Below are positions 59,857 to 64,000 of a stretch of 64,000 nt of DNA, one piece after another; the first letter of the stretch is position 1; each line of letters starts with the position of its first letter. Under the pieces are notes generated by a model. It worked only from the letters and a program-made list of their open reading frames with translations, did not search any database and was not told the DNA's origin. This stretch comes from Colias croceus (lineage: Eukaryota; Arthropoda; Insecta; Lepidoptera; Pieridae). Location of the stretch: NCBI RefSeq assembly GCF_905220415.1, contig NC_059568.1, positions 682,001 to 746,000 of the forward strand. Reading direction: 5' to 3'. A program made the position numbers and the translations under genes.

Positions 59857-60079
59857 GAAAAAGCCTCTTCATGTATAACCTATTGCCGTAACAAAAAAGA
59901 TATCTACTCCAGCAAATTATCTAAGGTAAATAACCTTAATTAATAATTACTAAATTGATTTTGATAAAATAACTATATTTATAAGAAAATGTTGCAAAAT
60001 AAAAACACGTGACATAATTTTTCTTATATTTTTTATTTTCATTTAAACATCATATTAAAAATCTTCAGATTCCTATACA

Positions 60080-60238
60080 TATAATAAAAATTAATCGATG
60101 AATGTGTTGGTAAGCGCAAAACTCGAGAACGGCTGAACCGATTTCGTTAATAATTTTTTTCTTGAAGTACGAGTATGTCTCTTATGGAGAGGAAACGTAA
60201 ACATGTACCACGGGCGAAGCCGGGGCGGATCGCTAGTT
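60080..60238 (+). mobile_element. Retroposon tail (AACCATCCTCGTACTT family)
   Basis: Plus orientation: TGTGTTGGTAAGCGCAAAAC to CACGGGCGAAGCCGGGGCGG followed by ATCGCTAGTT. Confidence 0.75.
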
Positions 60239-60639
60239 ATCAATAAACACTGTGGCTGTCTTGCATTCCGTAGCACGTGCGAGTTAATGTCACGTGCACA
60301 CAGCATGCCTGTGTCTGGCAATTGAGTAGGTAGCACACTACTCCAGCTACTTGCATGGAACGCGGGGGCGGGAGAGTGGCACGTGTGAGCTCACGGACAA
60401 GCCAGTAACTGGCCAATTGTGGAGATCTAGGGGTAAGCAGTATTAATTGCAGTGTCGGAAAGTAATGACTCTAGACGACTGATTATTTAAAGCTAATTTT
60501 TCAACACTGAAATGAATTCTGCTTTAAGACACCATAGTGGCCCGGTCTTGTCACCAGCCCTGATGATAGTGATACGAGCAGTATACATTTACTCGTGTGA
60601 AATTTGTGGTGTAACTGCAGGCTGTGCAAATGCTAATGT

Positions 60640-60840
60640 TAAGTCCCATGTCCCCTGGTGGGGTAAGGGGCAGATACATTATTCATCTATTTCACTGATC
60701 GATTTTCTTTAGGGACAAGTAGGTGACCAGCCTTCTGTGTCCTACCAGACCAGGAAATATTTTTCTTCGTCTCCACCGCGAATCGAACCCAGGACCCCTC
60801 GGTGCTACGATCACGCGTCAACCACTATACCAAGGAGGCG
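60640..60840 (-). mobile_element. tRNA-derived SINE
   Basis: Read on the minus strand the head (about 60839-60768) is GCCTCCTTGGTATAGTGGTT and onward, with an A box TGGTATAGTGG and a B box GGTTCGATTC at tRNA-like spacing (about 60832-60822 and 60789-60780). It is followed by an unrelated body. The internal RNA polymerase III promoter is intact in outline. The fold is degraded (no clean acceptor stem, no 3' match), so this is a SINE head and not a functional tRNA gene. The 3' boundary is approximate. Confidence 0.7.
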
Positions 60841-61805
60841 GTCAACTAACATAAGGGCAGGGCATGGCTTAAGTAAATAAATTGTTTTCAAATGCTGTGT
60901 CCCTAGTTATACCTTTTCGATGTAAACTTTTTCTTGTTATGTGAATGTTACTTTAATTTTACTACGAATTAATAAATATTCCATTGTGTTCTATTCTTAA
61001 TGACGACAATTTTTATTTAATATGTAATAAAGACGTATGTAATATTATTTAAGTATTTTTATTTATCCTTGCTTCAACTTGGTTATTTTAATTAAAAAAA
61101 GTCAAACATCTTTATATACTTAAGTTTAAATTTCCAACTTTGTACTAGTTTTGCGCAAAATCCTTGGTTCGAACTCGTAGACTAGGTATCCGTAGACCTT
61201 TGCTGCTACGCCAACCCTGTAAACAGATTCATTTTATCTTTTATTTCTAAAGTAAAATTAAATTAAATATAATTAATTAACGGTGGTGACGATGCAAGTT
61301 TTTTAAGCAGTCTGCAACATATTATAATATTTGATTAATCTTCTATAATAAAATAATTGTTTGGTACGAGCCACCTTTTGGATATGTATTATCGTACATG
61401 GATGGATGGACATCGTGTATTTGTACAAATATAAAATATTCATAAATAAATAATAAATAAGAAAACAATAGATGAATAATGTATGATATATCATAGGAAA
61501 ACAAACATTTACTATTTTAACCTTAATTTTAACTGACATAATACGCGAATAATTAATTATCACAACATAGTCTAAAACAAGGTCACTTCCCGCTGTGTAT
61601 ATTAATTTAACAGACAGACGCCTGATAAATTAATTTCATTTCAGTCAATGTATTTAAGATCTTTAAAACTGCGCAACGGATTTTGAAGTTTTTTTTTAAT
61701 AGTTAATGGTTCTACTGGTTCTTTGGGAACATTTTACTTTCGCATTTAAATTATGGTGAATACCCCTAACCTTGTGACTTGTCAACTCCTTTCCTAACAT
61801 TGCAG

Positions 61806-61904
61806 ATGCCTGCCTCGCCTGACGCTGACCGCCTCAGCAAGGAATTGCAGTGCGTCAAGGGGGTTCTTCGCCTCCATCATAATAGACCATTGGAAGAATC
61901 CTAA
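61806..61904 (+). CDS. Possible terminal coding exon, strand uncertain
   Basis: A GC-rich island in AT-rich DNA. On the plus strand a branch-point-like CCTAAC and acceptor ACATTGCAG precede 61806. The frame MPASPDADRLSKELQCVKGV continues for 32 codons to TAA at 61902-61904, and an AATAAA follows at 61965-61970. Codon use is GC-rich at third positions. On the minus strand the same DNA reads MMEAKNPLDALQFLAEAVSV and onward to a stop, which is equally protein-like. Both cannot be assumed coding. No family is recognised, and no partner exon was found on either strand. Confidence 0.33.
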   Translation: MPASPDADRLSKELQCVKGVLRLHHNRPLEES

Positions 61905-62369
61905 AGCATGCTTCTATAAATACTATTTACAAGCCCGCATGAAAATAGAATAACTCTTGAGACCAATAAAGAATAATGTAAATTATACCAGTACATATTG
62001 GTTTTGAGCAACCACAAATCTTTCAAGATAATTATTTTTTAGGACTTAAGAATACGTGGGATGAAAAAGGTTGGATGATATCTAAGACGTAGAATCTTCT
62101 TGTAAAATGTTCGAAACAGATGAAGGATGGGTAATATAGATGAATAAACCATAAAATTTAATAAAACCAAAACATTTTTCATTTATTTAACGTAAATACA
62201 AACACAAGGTTATTGTGCTTTTAGTTTTGGTAACACCTACGCAAACTACATCTACGCCCGTAGCTCCATGCTACGCCGTAGATAGCTACAACTTCTAATA
62301 AACCGTCACTAGAGGTACAGAGTGTAAAACAAAATCGCTGTTGCTGTATGTATGTACGTCTCTGTATGC

Positions 62370-62515
62370 TTAGATCTTTAAAACTACGAAACGTATTTTG
62401 AAAAGTTTTTTTAAATGGAAAGTGGTGCTTGAGGAAGGTTTTATTATCTATTCTATTTTATATAAATTGTTAAGATTTCTAGAAAGTGGGCGCGGCCGCG
62501 CACGGAAAGCAAGAT
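62370..62515 (+). mobile_element. Degraded retroposon tail
   Basis: Contains TTAGATCTTTAAAACTACG and GAGGAAGGTTTTATTATCTA and ends in a mutated GGGCGCGGCCGCGCACGGAA. A still shorter relative lies at about 61655-61730. Confidence 0.55.
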
Positions 62516-62792
62516 ATAAAAAAACGAGCAATTCTTGTAAATGTGGGTATGTTTCAAAAGGTTATAGGTTAAGACGACCTAGATCCGTTAAAGTTATTTT
62601 CCATTGATTCTAGGGCACCGACAATCTCAGAACTATAAAAAACGTAAGTTCGTACTTTTTATATAAAATGATTACCAGAACACTCCATACGTTACACATT
62701 TGTTATCATTCTAACTATCGATATTTTCTCCGTATCATGCATGGAACGTCAAGTTCAATTTTCAAAAGTCTTTACCACAGTATCTATAATAA

Positions 62793-62945
62793 ACTAGCGG
62801 TCCGCCCCTGCTTCGCCCGTGATACTTGTTTACGTTCTTCTCCGTTAGAACCATCCTCGTACTAGGAATATTGAAAAAAAAGAATAATCGAAATCGGTCC
62901 TGCCGTTCTCGAGTTTTGCGCTTACCAACACATTTTTATTATACC
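62793..62945 (-). mobile_element. Retroposon tail (AACCATCCTCGTACTA family)
   Basis: Begins CTAGCGGTCCGCCCCTGCTT and contains GAACCATCCTCGTACTAGG and CTTACCAACACATTTTTATT. Confidence 0.75.
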
Positions 62946-63089
62946 GGGTGTAATCGTTAAGTGTGCACAGGCGATTATTCCTTAACTGTAAACAGATATA
63001 AAAAAACTTTAAATCTGTCATATTAAATGTACATATAGGATATTCATATCTCATACTAAAGTGTTTTAATGTCAAATTTTTGGATATTT

Positions 63090-63300
63090 TTAACCGACTT
63101 CAAAAAAAGGAGGAGGTTATCAATTCGGCCGGTATGTTTTTTTTTATGTATGTACATTGTACACCGATTACTCCGAGGTTTCTGAACCGATTTACGTGAT
63201 TCTTTTGTTCGATGCGGGATGGTGTCGAATTGGTAGTTTTTATTTTATGGGCATTTTTGCAAGTGCAAGTTTGAAGTCGGTTGTTTTTAACGCAGTTATC
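63090..63300. mobile_element. ACCGACTTCAAA repeat with inverted ends
   Basis: AACCGACTTCAAAAAAAGGA at the left and its partial complement TTTGAAGTCGGTTGTTTTTA at the right bound about 200 bp containing CACCGATTACTCCGAGGTTT. Compact copy of the family at 1015-1535. Confidence 0.75.
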
Positions 63301-63481
63301 ACTTGTTCGTTATATTTTTAGAAAGTTTTTATTGTCATTTTATTCATTAAAAAAGCTATTTAATATCTGTAATAGCTCTACAGCCTGCAAAGCTTGATAA
63401 TGTATACTACTATTAAGTTTCTAACTGATCCAGTTTTCGAGATAAGTGATTTTTTTTTATCAAATGGCTATTTTATAAAAA

Positions 63482-63658
63482 AAACTAGCGGTCCGCCTCG
63501 GCTTCGCCCGTTGTACATATTCACGTTTTCTCTACATAAGAACCATCCTCGAACTTCAAGGGATATTATAAAAAAAGAATTAACGAAATCGGTTAAGCCG
63601 TACTCAAGTTATGCGCTTACCAACACATTTTAGGATTAATTTTTATATTATAGATATA
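63482..63658 (-). mobile_element. Retroposon tail (AACCATCCTCGAACTT family)
   Basis: Begins CTAGCGGTCCGCCTCGGCTT and ends CCAACACATTTTAGGATTAA. Close relative of 35757-35935. Confidence 0.75.
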
Positions 63659-64000
63659 AGACGTATTATAATATGTAGATATGTAATATGTATTTATTAT
63701 AGATGTATGATTATATTTAACTGTGAAGGGGGAAATAATGACGCTAATGAAGTTCAGTTTATCCATTGAGCACGGATAGCAAAATAAAACAAAGAAGGTA
63801 ATTTTAAACAATTTATTTAATAAAGGTCCAATAACATAACAACGCATCTTTAAACGTTTTCGAAAACACCGCCTCGATTTTACATTTATCTATCTACGCA
63901 ATTTTCTTAGAAGTCAATTTTTTACTACATATTAAAATTATTTACGGTGCATAAGGACCTTTTTAGTTAAATTCTTGGTCATCCAGGTCATGCTCATTTA

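Larger units (their letters stand above)
48421..64000. other. 5' flank or upstream intron of Imp, repeat-rich
   Basis: AT-rich sequence upstream of the Imp start, holding several transposable elements (listed separately), a CA-rich simple repeat (about 49150-49200), an AT microsatellite and one coding-like island near 61.8 kb. No other gene is recognisable. 49200-50740 and 51000-52430 hold nothing I can name, apart from a GC-richer patch near 51720-51960. Confidence 0.6.

Noticed and set aside
60768..60839. tRNA gene on the minus strand
   Set aside because: A and B boxes are present but there is no clean acceptor stem and the sequence continues into a SINE body.

Overview
The window is AT-rich eukaryotic DNA, dense in degenerate transposable elements. 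It is almost certainly from a moth or butterfly. The repeat families point that way: retroposon tails ending in a 'GCGAAGCCGCGGGCGG'-type motif next to CTAGT, ACCGACTTCAAA-type elements, RTE-like C-terminal remnants and dead mariner, hAT and foldback copies. They are accompanied by frequent TAGGTA/TACCTA steps. There are no bacterial operons, rRNA genes or CRISPR arrays.

The one confidently identified gene is the 5' part of Imp, the insect IGF2BP/IGF-II mRNA-binding protein, on the minus strand. Three coding exons join in frame with consensus splice sites. Exon 1 (48310-48106) carries the start and an RRM with RNP2 LYIGNL and RNP1 GGYAFVDF. Exon 2 (46965-46908) completes the RRM. Exon 3 (44093-44007) is a polar linker ending in a Gly run. 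The codon phases match at both junctions. The KH-domain exons expected next were not found, so intron 3 probably fills the window from 44006 to its left edge and beyond. Positions above about 48420 are the 5' flank of this start, or an upstream intron if a more distal first exon exists.

The rest is mostly intronic repeat. Several non-autonomous DNA elements can be delimited to the base from their ends and target-site duplications: hAT-like elements at 10771-11762 and 55902-56332 (8-bp TSDs), a 9-bp-TSD element at 29537-30704, a TAA-TSD element at 53173-54370, a TATG-TSD element at 25781-26925, two complete TA-TSD foldback MITEs (4378-4923, 42264-42827) and a dead mariner (32695-33969). Four of these elements are 1.15-1.2 kb long and are packed with internal copies of a family-specific short motif or GC-rich unit. 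That recurring architecture is the most unusual structure in the window.

GC-rich islands stand out from the AT-rich background, mainly at 2.35-2.75, 18.1-18.95, 31.7-31.96, 37.9-38.15, 38.7-38.88 and 44.83-45.08 kb. Two of them carry strong minus-strand splice donors (2484 and 18570), as expected for alternative first exons of a minus-strand gene such as Imp. A few isolated coding-like islands (21.70, 28.19, 41.8 and 61.8 kb) are reported at low confidence. No undescribed multi-gene system could be supported.
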